Shown piece after piece: positions 25,143 through 35,337 of a stretch of DNA of 64,000 bases. The stretch is from Moraxella ovis (lineage in GTDB: Bacteria > Pseudomonadota > Gammaproteobacteria > Pseudomonadales > Moraxellaceae). Each line of letters begins with the position of its first letter. Positions within the stretch are counted from its first letter, which is position 1. The notes under the pieces were generated by a model, which was not told the DNA's origin, made no database searches, and saw only the letters and a list, made by a program, of their open reading frames with translations. A program made the translations under genes and the position numbers. The stretch spans positions 124,001-188,000 of the forward strand of contig NZ_UGPW01000001.1 of assembly GCF_900453105.1 (NCBI RefSeq), given 5' to 3'.

Positions 25143-25248
25143 GCCGTCACTAATTATCAAAAAATCCCTTAAATCATTCAATTAGCAGTGTTTTTAAATT
25201 AAAAAACTGCTACAATATCCTGTTATTATTTTATTTTTAATTGCACTT

Positions 25249-27048
25249 ATGACCGATCTAACCCACATTCGTAATTTCTCGATCATTGCTCATATCGACC
25301 ATGGCAAGAGCACTTTGGCCGACCGCTTTATTCAGGTCTGCGGCGGCTTGTCCGACCGTGAAATGCAAGCGCAAGTCCTAGATAGCATGGATATTGAGCG
25401 TGAGCGCGGCATCACGATTAAGGCTCAGTCGGTTACACTGTACTATAATCATCCCAATGGTGAAAAGTATCAGCTAAACTTCATCGACACGCCAGGCCAC
25501 GTGGACTTTAGTTACGAAGTGTCACGTTCATTGGCGGCTTGTGAAGGTGCGCTATTGGTCGTTGATGCTGCACAAGGCGTTGAGGCTCAGTCAGTGGCGA
25601 ACTGCTATACAGCGGTGGAGCAGGGACTTGAAGTGCTGCCTGTGCTTAATAAAATTGATTTGCCTCAGGTGGAGCCTGAGCGCGTAATCGAAGAGATTGA
25701 AGACATTATCGGCATTGAGGCGGTAGAAGCGCCACGCGTCTCGGCCAAGACAGGCTTGGGCATTGACGAGCTACTCCAAACACTGGTGGAGAAAATCCCT
25801 GCACCCACAGGCGATCGCGATGCGCCATTGCAGGCATTGATTATCGACTCATGGTTTGATAATTATCTAGGTGTGGTGTCATTGGTGCGTGTGCGCGAAG
25901 GTCGGGTAAAAACCGGCGATCGTATTTTTGTAAAATCGACAGGCGAGTCGCATCTGGTAACATCTATCGGTGTCTTTACCCCAAAACGCTTAGAGACAGG
26001 GATTCTACAGGCGGGCGAAGTTGGCTTTGTGATTGCGGGTATTAAAGACATTCAAGGCGCGCCTGTGGGTGATACCATTACGCTTGCCAAGACGCCAGAA
26101 GTTGAGAACATTCCAGGCTTTCAAAAGGTAACACCGCAGGTCTATGCAGGGATGTTCCCAATCGACTCAAGTGACTTTGAAAAATTCCGTGAAGCCTTAC
26201 AAAAACTACAAATCAATGATGCGGCACTGTTCTTTGAGCCGGACACTTCTGATGCGCTGGGCTTTGGTTTTCGTTGTGGCTTCTTGGGCATGCTTCACAT
26301 GGAGATTATCCAAGAGCGACTTGAGCGCGAATACGACCTTGATTTGATCACCACCGCACCGTCGGTAATTTATGAAGTGGTCAAGAAGAACGGCGACATT
26401 GTCTATGTGGACAACCCATCGCGTCTGCCAGATGTGGGCGTCATTCAAGAATTCCGTGAGCCGATCGCTCGTTGTCATATTCTTGTGCCTCAAGAGTACT
26501 TGGGTAATGTGATTACTCTTGCCATTGAGCGCCGCGGGGTTCAGGTGGACATGAAGTTCATGGCGCGCCAAGTTCAGGTGATCTTTGATATCCCGATGGG
26601 CGAAGTGGTGATGGATTTCTTTGATAAGCTAAAATCAGCATCGCGTGGTTTTGCATCACTCGATTATGCATTTGAACGTTATCAAGCAGATAAACTGTCT
26701 CGTGTGGACGTGCTTATTAATGGCGAGAAAGTTGATGCGCTTGCCATGATTTCTCACCAAGAGCATGCGCGCCGCCGTGGCGGTCAGCTGGTCGAAAAAA
26801 TGAAAGAGCTGATTCCTCGTCAGATGTTTGATGTGGCAATCCAAGCCGCCATCGGCAGCCAAATCATTGCACGTTCGACCGTTAAAGCGATGCGTAAAGA
26901 CGTACTTGCCAAGTGTTATGGTGGTGACGTAAGCCGTAAGAAAAAACTGCTAGAAAAACAAAAAGCAGGTAAAAAACGCATGAAGCAAGTTGGCTCGGTG
27001 GAAATCCCACAAGAAGCGTTCTTGGCGGTGTTAAAAGTCGATAGCTAA
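25249..27048 (+). CDS. lepA: Elongation factor 4 (LepA)
   Basis: This 599-residue translational GTPase has P-loop AHIDHGKST (14-22), switch [14 protein letters not shown], and NKIDLP as the base-recognition motif. EF-G-like domains II, III and V follow, then the LepA-specific C-terminal domain with [20 protein letters not shown], which contacts the ribosome. EF4 acts on stalled or mis-translocated ribosomes and in initiation. It heads the conserved lepA-lepB-rnc-era-recO-pdxJ cluster; lepB follows after 27 bases. The gene lies 106 bases after the dead capsule locus and is fully intact. Confidence 0.98.
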   Translation: MTDLTHIRNFSIIAHIDHGKSTLADRFIQVCGGLSDREMQAQVLDSMDIERERGITIKAQSVTLYYNHPNGEKYQLNFIDTPGHVDFSYEVSRSLAACEGALLVVDAAQGVEAQSVANCYTAVEQGLEVLPVLNKIDLPQVEPERVIEEIEDIIGIEAVEAPRVSAKTGLGIDELLQTLVEKIPAPTGDRDAPLQALIIDSWFDNYLGVVSLVRVREGRVKTGDRIFVKSTGESHLVTSIGVFTPKRLETGILQAGEVGFVIAGIKDIQGAPVGDTITLAKTPEVENIPGFQKVTPQVYAGMFPIDSSDFEKFREALQKLQINDAALFFEPDTSDALGFGFRCGFLGMLHMEIIQERLEREYDLDLITTAPSVIYEVVKKNGDIVYVDNPSRLPDVGVIQEFREPIARCHILVPQEYLGNVITLAIERRGVQVDMKFMARQVQVIFDIPMGEVVMDFFDKLKSASRGFASLDYAFERYQADKLSRVDVLINGEKVDALAMISHQEHARRRGGQLVEKMKELIPRQMFDVAIQAAIGSQIIARSTVKAMRKDVLAKCYGGDVSRKKKLLEKQKAGKKRMKQVGSVEIPQEAFLAVLKVDS

Positions 27049-27075
27049 TTGATGAATTAAATAAAGGGTAGCGTT

Positions 27076-28176
27076 GTGGAATTTGATATTAATCTTGTGC
27101 TTGTACCGGTGACGTTGGTGCTGCTTGTGGTTTGGCTTGTTGATAAGTTTGCCCTAAAACAGCATCGCGTGGCAAAAATTGCCAACAAAAATCTACTCAC
27201 GGTACAGCAGCAGCTAAAATCAAGCCAAAATAACCTACAAACTGCCCTAAAACAACATCAGCTAAATGGCGATGTTGATACATTGGTTGTCACGGATGCC
27301 ACGCCCCAAGCTGTCAAAGACGCACATCAAGCCTACCAAATCGCCAAACGTGATGCAACGCTTGCCAAGGTTAATCAAGAAACTGCGGGCGAGAATGTGC
27401 TTATACGCTGGGCGTATGAGTTTTTACCGATTCTGCTGATTATCGTGTTTGTGCGCTCGTTTGTGATTGAGCCATTTAACATTCCATCTAGCTCTATGGT
27501 GCCGACATTGTACACGGGCGATTTTATTGTGGTGAATAAGGCATCTTATGGGCTTCGCCTGCCTATTACGCACACTAAGATTGTCGATACTGGCAGCCCT
27601 GAGCGTGGGGATGTGGCGGTGTTCCGTTACCCGCTTGAGCCGAAACGTTACTACATTAAGCGCGTGATTGGCTTGCCTGGCGATACGGTATCTTATAATA
27701 ATGGTGTGCTATCCATTAACGGCGAAGCTGTCACCACAGAGCAGACCAGCTACAGTATGGATGAGCCTTTGGTGAATAAACTGTTGCCAGCGCAAATCGG
27801 CAGTCATGTATTTAGCGATGAAGAGCGTGCAAGATTCGGTCAAGAAGAAGAAAATTACGCGCGCTATTACCAAGAGAGCCTAGGCAGTCATCGTTATAAC
27901 GTCCGCTATATTGGCGATTTAAATTCATCAGCAGGCGGTCAATTCCTACAAGATAACTCGCCTGATGTCATCACAACAGAGGGCAGACAGTGGACGGTGC
28001 GCGTGCCTGAAGGTCAGTACTTTGTGCTTGGCGATAATCGCGACAGTAGCCAAGACTCTCGTTATTGGGGTTTTGTGCCTGAAGACAATCTCTCAGGTAA
28101 GGCAACTTATATTTGGATGCATAAGGAGCCTGGCTTTAAGCTGCCAAGTTTTGGGCGAGCAGGTGCGATTGATTGA
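27076..28176 (+). CDS. lepB: Signal peptidase I
   Basis: LepB cleaves signal peptides from exported proteins at the outer face of the inner membrane. The 366-residue protein has two N-terminal membrane segments (about 5-23 and 112-132) separated by a cytoplasmic loop. The catalytic serine is S140 in IPSSSMVPTL, and the general-base lysine is K195 in YYIKRVIGLPGD. GDNRDSSQDSRYWGFVP is the conserved box E. The start is GTG at 27076, preceded by AAAGGGT; no better ATG is available. The large insert between boxes D and E resembles other Moraxellaceae enzymes. It is in the lepA operon. Confidence 0.96.
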   Translation: MEFDINLVLVPVTLVLLVVWLVDKFALKQHRVAKIANKNLLTVQQQLKSSQNNLQTALKQHQLNGDVDTLVVTDATPQAVKDAHQAYQIAKRDATLAKVNQETAGENVLIRWAYEFLPILLIIVFVRSFVIEPFNIPSSSMVPTLYTGDFIVVNKASYGLRLPITHTKIVDTGSPERGDVAVFRYPLEPKRYYIKRVIGLPGDTVSYNNGVLSINGEAVTTEQTSYSMDEPLVNKLLPAQIGSHVFSDEERARFGQEEENYARYYQESLGSHRYNVRYIGDLNSSAGGQFLQDNSPDVITTEGRQWTVRVPEGQYFVLGDNRDSSQDSRYWGFVPEDNLSGKATYIWMHKEPGFKLPSFGRAGAID

Positions 28177-28198
28177 TGTTAATTTCATTGGATGAAAA

Positions 28199-28966
28199 AT
28201 GACCAACCCAAATAAATCATCCTCTAAGGGAAATACAACCATGCTGGATAAATTGCCTCATTTTGCCAATTTTGAGCAGGGGCTGCCGGTGCTGTCTGAG
28301 AAGCTAAATTATCAGTTTCGTGATATTGGCTTACCACGTCGTGCTTTGACGCATCGTTCTTATAATCCCAAAGAAAGCTATGAACGTCTTGAGTTTTTGG
28401 GCGATGCTTTGCTTGGGCTCATCATTGCAGAAGCCCTGTTTACGCATTTTCCGCGCCATGATGAGGGTAAGCTTACACGCATGCGTGCCACTTTGGTGCG
28501 CCAAGAGACGCTGGTTCAGATCGCTGAGAAGCTTGAATTATCACGCCATCTAATCTTGGGCGTGGGCGAGCGTAAGGGCGGCGGTCGTCATCGTGCCTCA
28601 ATCTTGGCAGATGCTGTTGAGGCGCTGATCGCAGCGGTCTATCTAGACAGTGGCGACATGAATTTGGTCAAAGAGCTTGTCAAAGTCTGGTACGAATCAT
28701 TGATCCTAGAAGTGGGCGAGGAAAAGGTGTTAAAAGATGCCAAATCTCGCCTTCAAGAGTGGCTACAGGGCAATCGACAGTCCTTACCGACGTATGAGCT
28801 TGACGAAATCATTGGCAACGCACCGAACCAAAAATTCGTCGTAACCTGCCGAGTGAATCTAGACGGCATCAAACCCATCACTCAGACAGGCGAATCGCGT
28901 CGCATAGCAGAACAAAAATGCGCCGAACTGATGATAAATCAGCTCAACAAAACTCAAAATTCATAA
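28199..28966 (+). CDS. rnc: Ribonuclease III
   Basis: RNase III cuts double-stranded RNA, including the rRNA processing stems seen in this window. The catalytic domain has ALTHRSY and ERLEFLGDALLGLIIAE (Mg-binding acidic residues), and DAVEALIAAVYLD. The C-terminal double-stranded RNA-binding domain (about 175-250) includes DAKSRLQEWLQGN and GESRRIAEQKCAELM. The length is 255 residues from ATG 28199. A second ATG at 28241, preceded by AAGGGA, would give 241 residues, closer to the usual 226, and may be the true start. It sits between lepB and era. Confidence 0.95.
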   Translation: MTNPNKSSSKGNTTMLDKLPHFANFEQGLPVLSEKLNYQFRDIGLPRRALTHRSYNPKESYERLEFLGDALLGLIIAEALFTHFPRHDEGKLTRMRATLVRQETLVQIAEKLELSRHLILGVGERKGGGRHRASILADAVEALIAAVYLDSGDMNLVKELVKVWYESLILEVGEEKVLKDAKSRLQEWLQGNRQSLPTYELDEIIGNAPNQKFVVTCRVNLDGIKPITQTGESRRIAEQKCAELMINQLNKTQNS

Positions 28967-28989
28967 TATTCAGCCTAGTCAAATTACCA

Positions 28990-29025
28990 AATCCGCCTTT
29001 AAAAACGGGCGGTTTTGTGTTTTAA
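28990..29025 (+). terminator. Probable terminator between rnc and era
   Basis: TCCGCC / GGCGGT with an AT-rich loop followed by TTTTGTGTTTT; the stem is short, so termination may be partial. Confidence 0.5.
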
Positions 29026-29058
29026 TAGGCTATTAAATATCTAAAAACAAGGTAGCAC

Positions 29059-30060
29059 ATGACCGATAACAACCAAGCGCCAGAACCTGCCAATGATGAT
29101 ATGATCACGGCATTTTTTGAAAATAGCGCACCCACCATTAGCGATGATTTTAAATCAGGTTTTGTGGCGATCGTTGGTCGCCCGAACGTTGGCAAATCAA
29201 CGCTCATGAACCACTTACTTGGACAAAAATTATCCATCACGTCGCGCAAGCCTCAGACCACGCGCCACCGTATACACGGTATTTTGACTGATGATGAGAT
29301 GCAGATTGTGTTCGTTGATACCCCAGGCATTCACAGCAAGGAAGTAAAAGCCATCAATGAGCGCATGAATAAGGCTGCGGTATCGGCCTTGTCTGATGTT
29401 GATTTGGTGCTATTTGTGGTGGATGGCTTGCAGTGGCGCGAAGATGATCTATTGACGCTAGAGAAATTGTCAGCGACCAATCTGCCCGTCGTGCTGGTCA
29501 TCAATAAATCCGACACTGTCAAAGACAAAACACAGATGCTGCCATTGATCGAAGGATTTAGTGAGAGTTTTGATTTTGCAGATATTGTGCCGGTGTCAGC
29601 ATTACGCGGGCATAATTTGGACAGATTAAAAGAAGTGATCGGGCAGTTTTTGCCGGTGCGTCCGCCGATTTTTGACCCTGAGCAGATCACCGATCGTTCC
29701 GAGCGCTTCTTGGCAAGTGAAATTATCCGCGAGAAAATCATGCGTGCATCAGGCGATGAAGTGCCGTATGATTTGACCGTACAAATCGACACCTTTAAAG
29801 ACGAACCTGCGCATAAAGATCCCGAGACGGGCAAATGGCGTAAAGCAGTGACCTTCATCGATGCGACCATCTTTGTCGAACGTGCAGGTCAAAAAACCAT
29901 CATCATTGGCGATAAAGGCTCAAGAATTAAACAGGTCGGTATCGATGCACGCAAGGACATGGAGGCGCTATTTGACCGTAAGATTATGCTGACGCTTTGG
30001 GTAAAAGTCAAAAAAGGCTGGTCCGATGATGAGCGCGCCTTGACGAGCTTGGGGTATTAA
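29059..30060 (+). CDS. era: GTPase Era
   Basis: Era is an essential GTPase that helps 30S subunit maturation by binding the 3' end of 16S rRNA. The 333-residue protein has G1 GRPNVGKST (40-48), G2 TTRHRI, G3 DTPGIH and G4 NKSD. A C-terminal KH RNA-binding domain (about 240-330) ends in VKVKKGWSDDERALTSLGY. About 35 extra acidic residues at the N-terminus are not in E. coli Era but are acceptable for the genus. It follows rnc and precedes recO by 5 bases, so the two are probably coupled. Confidence 0.97.
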   Translation: MTDNNQAPEPANDDMITAFFENSAPTISDDFKSGFVAIVGRPNVGKSTLMNHLLGQKLSITSRKPQTTRHRIHGILTDDEMQIVFVDTPGIHSKEVKAINERMNKAAVSALSDVDLVLFVVDGLQWREDDLLTLEKLSATNLPVVLVINKSDTVKDKTQMLPLIEGFSESFDFADIVPVSALRGHNLDRLKEVIGQFLPVRPPIFDPEQITDRSERFLASEIIREKIMRASGDEVPYDLTVQIDTFKDEPAHKDPETGKWRKAVTFIDATIFVERAGQKTIIIGDKGSRIKQVGIDARKDMEALFDRKIMLTLWVKVKKGWSDDERALTSLGY

Positions 30061-30065
30061 TTTTC

Positions 30066-30824
30066 TTGCGCCAACAACCACTGACAGGCTATATTCTGCA
30101 CGCCAGAGCTTATCAAGAAAAACGCGCAATTTATCAATTTTTTAGCAGCGAGTTTGGCGTGGTGAGCGGTGTGGGTGCGCGTGGCATGCCGTCTTTTGTG
30201 CCGATGACCCTATTCGCCACAGGCAAGAATGCGCTAAAATCTTTCACCCAAATACAGCCCTCGCCAGAAGTTAGCCTTACGCCCATCATGGGTCAGACTC
30301 AGTATGCGCTACTCTACATGAATGAGGTGTTGTCTCGACTGCTGGTGCCTGAGAGTCCTTGCGAGGTGCTTTGGCAGGTTTATCATGATGAGATCATGCA
30401 GCTTCGGGGGCTTGGTGTGATTGAAGCTTGTGATTCTCTTAGTGATCTAAAACAGGCACTCAGACGGTTCGAGAGGGCGCTATTTGATGAATTGGGTGTG
30501 AGTCTTGATTTTGAATGTGATGGTTTGGGTGAGAGTATCGAATCCGATGGTTATTATCGTTTCGTGCCTGAAGTTGGCTTTGTGCCAATTGGATCGACAT
30601 TGATTAATAAAGCCAATGATGAAGGCAAAAAATTAAGCCGAGTATCATACCTAGGTTCAGATCTACTAGAGATGGCGCGTGCGCAGAGTAATCAGGATTT
30701 GTATGTCAAGCATCTACAATCGTTTAGTCAGTTACAGCGCGATGTGATGGACTATCTATTAGAATATAAGCCGCTGCACAGTCGTAACTTATGGCGACAA
30801 AGCTTGCAATATCAGTCTGTATAA
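30066..30824 (+). CDS. recO: DNA repair protein RecO
   Basis: RecO helps load RecA at gaps with RecF and RecR. The 252-residue product has the N-terminal OB-fold opening LTGYILHARAYQEKRAIYQFFSSEFGVVSGVGARG, and later the helical region with PCEVLWQVYHDEI. The best start is TTG at 30066, five bases after the era stop; no suitable ATG precedes the conserved LTGYILH region. A GGGG about 12 bases upstream may serve as Shine-Dalgarno. It belongs to the era-recO-pdxJ string. Confidence 0.9.
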   Translation: MRQQPLTGYILHARAYQEKRAIYQFFSSEFGVVSGVGARGMPSFVPMTLFATGKNALKSFTQIQPSPEVSLTPIMGQTQYALLYMNEVLSRLLVPESPCEVLWQVYHDEIMQLRGLGVIEACDSLSDLKQALRRFERALFDELGVSLDFECDGLGESIESDGYYRFVPEVGFVPIGSTLINKANDEGKKLSRVSYLGSDLLEMARAQSNQDLYVKHLQSFSQLQRDVMDYLLEYKPLHSRNLWRQSLQYQSV

Positions 30825-30845
30825 TTTGATTTAAAAGGAAAAACT

Positions 30846-31580
30846 ATGTCTAAGCCACTGCTTGGGGTAAATATCGATCATGTAGCGACACTAAGAAATG
30901 CACGCGGCGTACATTATCCTTGCCCGATCGAGGTGGCGCTCATCTGCGAGCAGGCGGGTGCGGACGGCATCACGCTGCATTTGCGTGAAGATCGCCGCCA
31001 CATTAAGGATGTGGATGTCTATGCGATGAAAGATAAGCTTAAAACCCGCATGAATCTGGAGATGGCTGTCACGGACGAGATGCTTGCCATCGCTCTTGAT
31101 GTTAAGCCTACTTGGGTCTGCCTAGTTCCCGAAAAACGCCAAGAAGTGACCACAGAAGGCGGGCTTGATGTAACTAACTTGCCAGAGCTGCCTCAATTCA
31201 TCAAAAAACTACAATCAGCGGGTATTTTAGTATCATTATTTATCGACCCTGATGTGCATCAGATTGATGCCGCCATATCATGCGGCGCCGACGCGATTGA
31301 ACTTCACACAGGTGCGTACGCACATGCAGATTTAGATAAGGATGTGCAGACGCTTAACCGCGAATTAGACCGTATTCGCGAAGCGGTGGCGTATACTAAG
31401 TCAAAAACGGATAACATGCTTATTAATGCAGGACATGGATTAACCAGAGATAACGTCGCAAATATCGCTCAGATAGACGGCATCCATGAGCTGAACATCG
31501 GCCATTCCATTATTGCGGATGCTGTATTTATGGGGATTGACCGAGCAGTCAAAGAAATGCGAGCCGCATTTGTGGCGTAA
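30846..31580 (+). CDS. pdxJ: Pyridoxine 5'-phosphate synthase
   Basis: PdxJ condenses 1-deoxyxylulose 5-phosphate with 3-amino-2-oxopropyl phosphate to form pyridoxine 5'-phosphate, the last ring-forming step of vitamin B6 synthesis. The 244-residue TIM barrel shows the family start [17 protein letters not shown], then [45 protein letters not shown], and late GHGLTRDNV and [16 protein letters not shown]. It ends the lepA-pdxJ cluster. The ATG follows AAAAGGAAAAACT, a good ribosome-binding site. Confidence 0.97.
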   Translation: MSKPLLGVNIDHVATLRNARGVHYPCPIEVALICEQAGADGITLHLREDRRHIKDVDVYAMKDKLKTRMNLEMAVTDEMLAIALDVKPTWVCLVPEKRQEVTTEGGLDVTNLPELPQFIKKLQSAGILVSLFIDPDVHQIDAAISCGADAIELHTGAYAHADLDKDVQTLNRELDRIREAVAYTKSKTDNMLINAGHGLTRDNVANIAQIDGIHELNIGHSIIADAVFMGIDRAVKEMRAAFVA

Positions 31581-31903
31581 TTGACAAAATTGTAAGCAAA
31601 TGTGTTATAATAACACCGTGAGTTCCGCTTAATCTTGGATAATAAGCGTTTGAGTTTCTATTCATGATTAAGCGGCGATTTGTAAAAAATCAACATCTTT
31701 ATGTAACATTGTGTAGCTATTACAAAAAAAAGGCTTGTAAAATCCTTAAAATGCCGTTAAGCTACCTATATCTATCAGAAATAAACGTTTTGCCTTACTG
31801 CGGTAAATTATGGTTGGCAGAGGCGATTAGTTAATGGTAGAATATCACATGGTAATGTTGTGTTACACATTCTTAAAAACCAACCGTTCCTTTGGAGGAA
31901 TTT
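31581..31903 (+). promoter_or_regulatory. Promoter and long structured leader of the OmpA-like porin gene
   Basis: TTGACA (31581-31586, directly after the pdxJ stop) and TATAAT (31606-31611), 19 bases apart, make a likely promoter and give an mRNA leader of roughly 285 bases with no ORF. Within it, CCGCTTAATC (31625-31634) and GATTAAGCGG (31666-31675) are a perfect 10-bp inverted repeat close to the expected RNA 5' end. A strong GGAGG (31893-31897) precedes the ATG. Long stable leaders are known for ompA mRNA in enterobacteria; similarity of role here is an inference. Confidence 0.6.
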
Positions 31904-33205
31904 ATGAAACTAAATAAAATCGCTCTGGCGGTACTTGCTACTGCAGCGACCGCTGCTTCTGCTGGTGTAACTGTGAGCCCAGTACTACTAGGCTACCACT
32001 ACAATGACGAAGCTCACGACAAGCAACGTGAAGTGCTACGTACTGGCAAGCAATTAGACCCAGATCATCAAGTAAAAGATGGTGTTGCTCTTGATAGCGA
32101 TCTGTGGATTGGTGCAGGTCTTGGTGTAGAACTTACCCCATCTACTCAATTACAAGTAGAATATGCTGTTTCTAACAGCGACGCAAAAGCTTCTGATCGC
32201 TCATTCAATCTAGACGCTGCTAATCGTTTTGATTCTGAGCAACGTACTATCAGCGGTAACTTCCTAATTGGTACTGAGCAGTTCACTGGTTACAACCCTA
32301 ACACTAAGTTCAAGCCTTATGTATTGATCGGTGCTGGTCAACAAAAAACTAAAATCGAAAACCAAGCAGCCTATAAAGCAGATAATGCTAATGCACCATA
32401 TGGCAAAATTGCTAAAGATCAGAAAGTAACTGCTGGTACAGAAGTAACCACTTCAAAAGACACCATTGGCAACATTGGCTTGGGTGCTCGCTACCTAGTT
32501 AATGATGCATTGGCACTTCGTGGCGAAGTTCGTGCAATCCATAACTTCGACAATAAATGGTGGGAAGGTCTAGCTCTAGCAGGTCTAGAAGTAACTCTAG
32601 GTGGTCGTCTAGCACCAGCAGCTCCTGTAGCTCCTGTGGCAGAAGTTGTTGAACCTGTAGTTGTTGTTGAACCTGTAGTTATTGTTGAAGACAATATCGT
32701 TGACAGCGACAATGACGGTGTTCCTGATCATCTAGACGCCTGCCCAGGCACTCCTACAAACGTAGTTGTTGATGCACGTGGCTGCCCAGTACAAGTTAAC
32801 GTAAACGAAGAACTACGTCGTGAACTACGTGTATTCTTTGATCGTGACAAGTCTGCTATCAAACCACAATTCCGTGAAGAAGTAGCGAAAGTTGCGCAAT
32901 CTATGAGAGAATTCCCGAACGCAACTGCTGTAATCGAAGGTCACGCATCTAAAGACAGCAACCGTTCAAGTGCTAAATACAACCAACGTCTATCTGAAGC
33001 ACGTGCAAACGCTGTTAAGTTAATGCTATCTAACGAGTTCGGCATTGCTCCTAACCGTCTAAATGCTGTTGGTTATGGCTTTGATCGTCCAATCGCACCT
33101 AACACTACTGACGAAGGTCGTGCACTTAACCGTCGTGTAATCGCGGTTATCTCTGGCAACAGAACTTCTACTGTAGAACAAACTAAAGACATGGTTGTAC
33201 AATAA
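31904..33205 (+). CDS. ompA: OmpA-family outer membrane porin
   Basis: The 433-residue product begins with a 20-residue signal peptide (MKLNKIALAVLATAATAASA, cleavage before GVTV). An eight-stranded-type N-terminal barrel follows (about 21-235), then a Pro/Val-rich hinge (VAPVAEVVEPVVVVEPVV) and a DSDNDGVPDHLDACPGTP linker of the thrombospondin type 3 kind. The C-terminal OmpA domain (about 305-425) with FFDRDKSAIKP and YNQRLSEARANAVKLML binds peptidoglycan. Codon use is biased as in highly expressed genes. ATG 31904 is chosen because it follows GGAGGAATTT and starts the signal peptide. It is likely a major surface protein and adhesin candidate. Confidence 0.93.
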   Translation: MKLNKIALAVLATAATAASAGVTVSPVLLGYHYNDEAHDKQREVLRTGKQLDPDHQVKDGVALDSDLWIGAGLGVELTPSTQLQVEYAVSNSDAKASDRSFNLDAANRFDSEQRTISGNFLIGTEQFTGYNPNTKFKPYVLIGAGQQKTKIENQAAYKADNANAPYGKIAKDQKVTAGTEVTTSKDTIGNIGLGARYLVNDALALRGEVRAIHNFDNKWWEGLALAGLEVTLGGRLAPAAPVAPVAEVVEPVVVVEPVVIVEDNIVDSDNDGVPDHLDACPGTPTNVVVDARGCPVQVNVNEELRRELRVFFDRDKSAIKPQFREEVAKVAQSMREFPNATAVIEGHASKDSNRSSAKYNQRLSEARANAVKLMLSNEFGIAPNRLNAVGYGFDRPIAPNTTDEGRALNRRVIAVISGNRTSTVEQTKDMVVQ

Positions 33206-33225
33206 TTAACCCTTTAGTAAGCAGT

Positions 33226-33258
33226 AAAAAAGAACCGTCACTTGGCGGTTCTTTTTAT
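33226..33258 (+). terminator. Terminator of the OmpA-like gene
   Basis: AAAAAGAACCG / CGGTTCTTTTT form an 11-bp stem, with the T run ending in TATTT. Confidence 0.9.
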
Positions 33259-33268
33259 TTGTGCTTAC

Positions 33269-33297
33269 TTTTACTATAGTGTGAATTATGCTATAAT
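33269..33297 (+). promoter_or_regulatory. Probable promoter of typA
   Basis: A consensus -10 TATAAT (33292-33297) lies 102 bases before typA; the -35 (TTTTAC, 33269-33274) is weak. Confidence 0.4.
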
Positions 33298-33398
33298 GAA
33301 CGGTTGCTTTTATTTCATATCAGTAAATAAGAGCTATCCAAGAGTATCCTCTTTTATTTAATTTTGCTAATCAGCAACCCTATTAAAAACGAGTATTT

Positions 33399-35243
33399 AT
33401 GGCAAACGACATTAAGCATTTGCGCAATATCGCAATTATTGCTCACGTTGACCACGGTAAAACCACCCTAGTTGATAAACTATTACAACAATCTGGCGCG
33501 CTTGGCGAGCGTTCAGGTGAGATTGAGCGTGTGATGGACTCTAACGCACTCGAAAGCGAGCGCGGCATCACCATTTTGGCAAAAAATACTGCCATTAAAT
33601 GGCTGGACAAACGCACCAATACAGAATATCGCATTAACATCGTCGATACCCCGGGACACGCCGACTTCGGTGGCGAGGTTGAGCGTGTTATGTCGATGGT
33701 AGACTGCGTTCTACTGCTGGTGGATTCTCAAGAAGGCCCAATGCCACAAACGCGCTTCGTAACTCAAAAAGCATTCGCGCGTGGTCTTAAGCCCATTGTT
33801 ATCATCAACAAAATCGACAAACCTGCAGCACGTGCTGACTGGGTAATTGATCAAGTTTTTGATCTATTTGACAGCTTAGAAGCGACTGATGAACAGCTTG
33901 ATTTCCCGATTGTATATGCGTCAGGTATTAATGGCATCGCCGGCCTTGAACCTGATGATCTTGCATCTGACATGACACCACTATTTGAGACCATTGTAGA
34001 CATCGTTGAGCCGCCAAAGGTTGACGTTGATGGTCCATTCCAAATGCAAATCTCAAGCCTGGATTATAACAGCTTTGTTGGCGTGATCGGTGTTGGTCGT
34101 ATTCAGCGTGGTTCAATCAAGACGAACACACCTGTGACCGTAATTGACAAAGACGGCAATAAGCGTAATGGCCGTATCCTAAAAATCATGGGCTATCACG
34201 GCCTTGAGCGTGTAGATGTGGATTCTGCACAAGCAGGTGACATCGTGTGTGTGACCGGTCTTGATAATCTAAACATCTCAGATACCATCTGCGATCCTGC
34301 CAATGTTGAAGCTCTGCCTGCTTTGTCAGTAGATGAACCAACAGTTTCGATGACTTTCCAAGTTAATGATTCACCGTTTGCAGGCAAAGAAGGTAAATTC
34401 GTCACATCGCGTAACATTCGTGAACGTCTGGATCGTGAATTGATCCATAACGTGGCGCTTCGTGTTGAAGATACTGACAGTCCTGAGAAATTTAAAGTGT
34501 CAGGTCGTGGTGAGCTACACCTGTCAGTATTGATTGAGAACATGCGCCGTGAAGGCTTTGAACTTGGTGTGTCTCGTCCTCAAGTCATCATGAAAGAGAT
34601 TGATGGTGTGATGAGCGAACCTTATGAGAATGTGACTTTTGACGTAGAAGAGCAGCACCAAGGCGCAGTCATGCAAGAGATGGGCGAGCGCAAGGGTGAG
34701 CTGACCAATATGGAAGTTGATGGCAAAGGCCGTATCCGTATTGAGGCGACCGTACCATCACGCGGCCTAATTGGCTTCCGTTCGGCATTCTTGACCATGA
34801 CGTCAGGTACTGGCATCATGACATCAAGCTTCTCGCATTATGGACCTGCCAAAGAAGGTTCGGTGGCAAAACGTCAAAATGGTGTTCTGATCTCTATGGT
34901 GACAGGCACTTGCTTGGGTTATGCGCTATTTAGCTTGCAAGAACGTGGCCGTCTATTCGCTAAGCCACAGCTTGAAGTTTATGAAGGCATGATCGTAGGT
35001 ATCAACTCGCGTTCTGATGACATGGTAGTTAACCCAACCAAAGCCAAGCAGCTAACGAACATTCGTGCTTCTGGCTCTGACGATGCCATCATCCTAACTC
35101 CCGCGCTAGAATACACGCTAGAGCAAGCGCTTGAATTTATCGAAGATGATGAACTGGTTGAGGTAACACCAAAATCAATCCGTATCCGTAAGCGTTATTT
35201 GACAGAGAATGAGCGTAAGCGTTTCGGTCGTAAAAAAGATTGA
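33399..35243 (+). CDS. typA: Ribosome-associated GTPase TypA/BipA
   Basis: The 614-residue translational GTPase has P-loop AHVDHGKTT (15-23), RGITILAKNTAI as switch I, DTPGHADFGGEV as switch II and NKIDKP for guanine recognition. EF-G-like domains II, III and V follow, and a BipA-specific C-terminal domain ends in VTPKSIRIRKRYLTENERKR. BipA assists 50S assembly and growth at low temperature or under stress, and influences virulence genes in enterobacteria. It is monocistronic in appearance, followed by a terminator-like hairpin before mscL. Confidence 0.97.
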   Translation: MANDIKHLRNIAIIAHVDHGKTTLVDKLLQQSGALGERSGEIERVMDSNALESERGITILAKNTAIKWLDKRTNTEYRINIVDTPGHADFGGEVERVMSMVDCVLLLVDSQEGPMPQTRFVTQKAFARGLKPIVIINKIDKPAARADWVIDQVFDLFDSLEATDEQLDFPIVYASGINGIAGLEPDDLASDMTPLFETIVDIVEPPKVDVDGPFQMQISSLDYNSFVGVIGVGRIQRGSIKTNTPVTVIDKDGNKRNGRILKIMGYHGLERVDVDSAQAGDIVCVTGLDNLNISDTICDPANVEALPALSVDEPTVSMTFQVNDSPFAGKEGKFVTSRNIRERLDRELIHNVALRVEDTDSPEKFKVSGRGELHLSVLIENMRREGFELGVSRPQVIMKEIDGVMSEPYENVTFDVEEQHQGAVMQEMGERKGELTNMEVDGKGRIRIEATVPSRGLIGFRSAFLTMTSGTGIMTSSFSHYGPAKEGSVAKRQNGVLISMVTGTCLGYALFSLQERGRLFAKPQLEVYEGMIVGINSRSDDMVVNPTKAKQLTNIRASGSDDAIILTPALEYTLEQALEFIEDDELVEVTPKSIRIRKRYLTENERKRFGRKKD

Positions 35244-35337
35244 TAATCATTTACAATATTTAACAATAATAGCATACAAAAAACATTTTTTGCTGCGACT
35301 ATTGTTATAATATGACTCAAGTATTTGTCAATACAAT

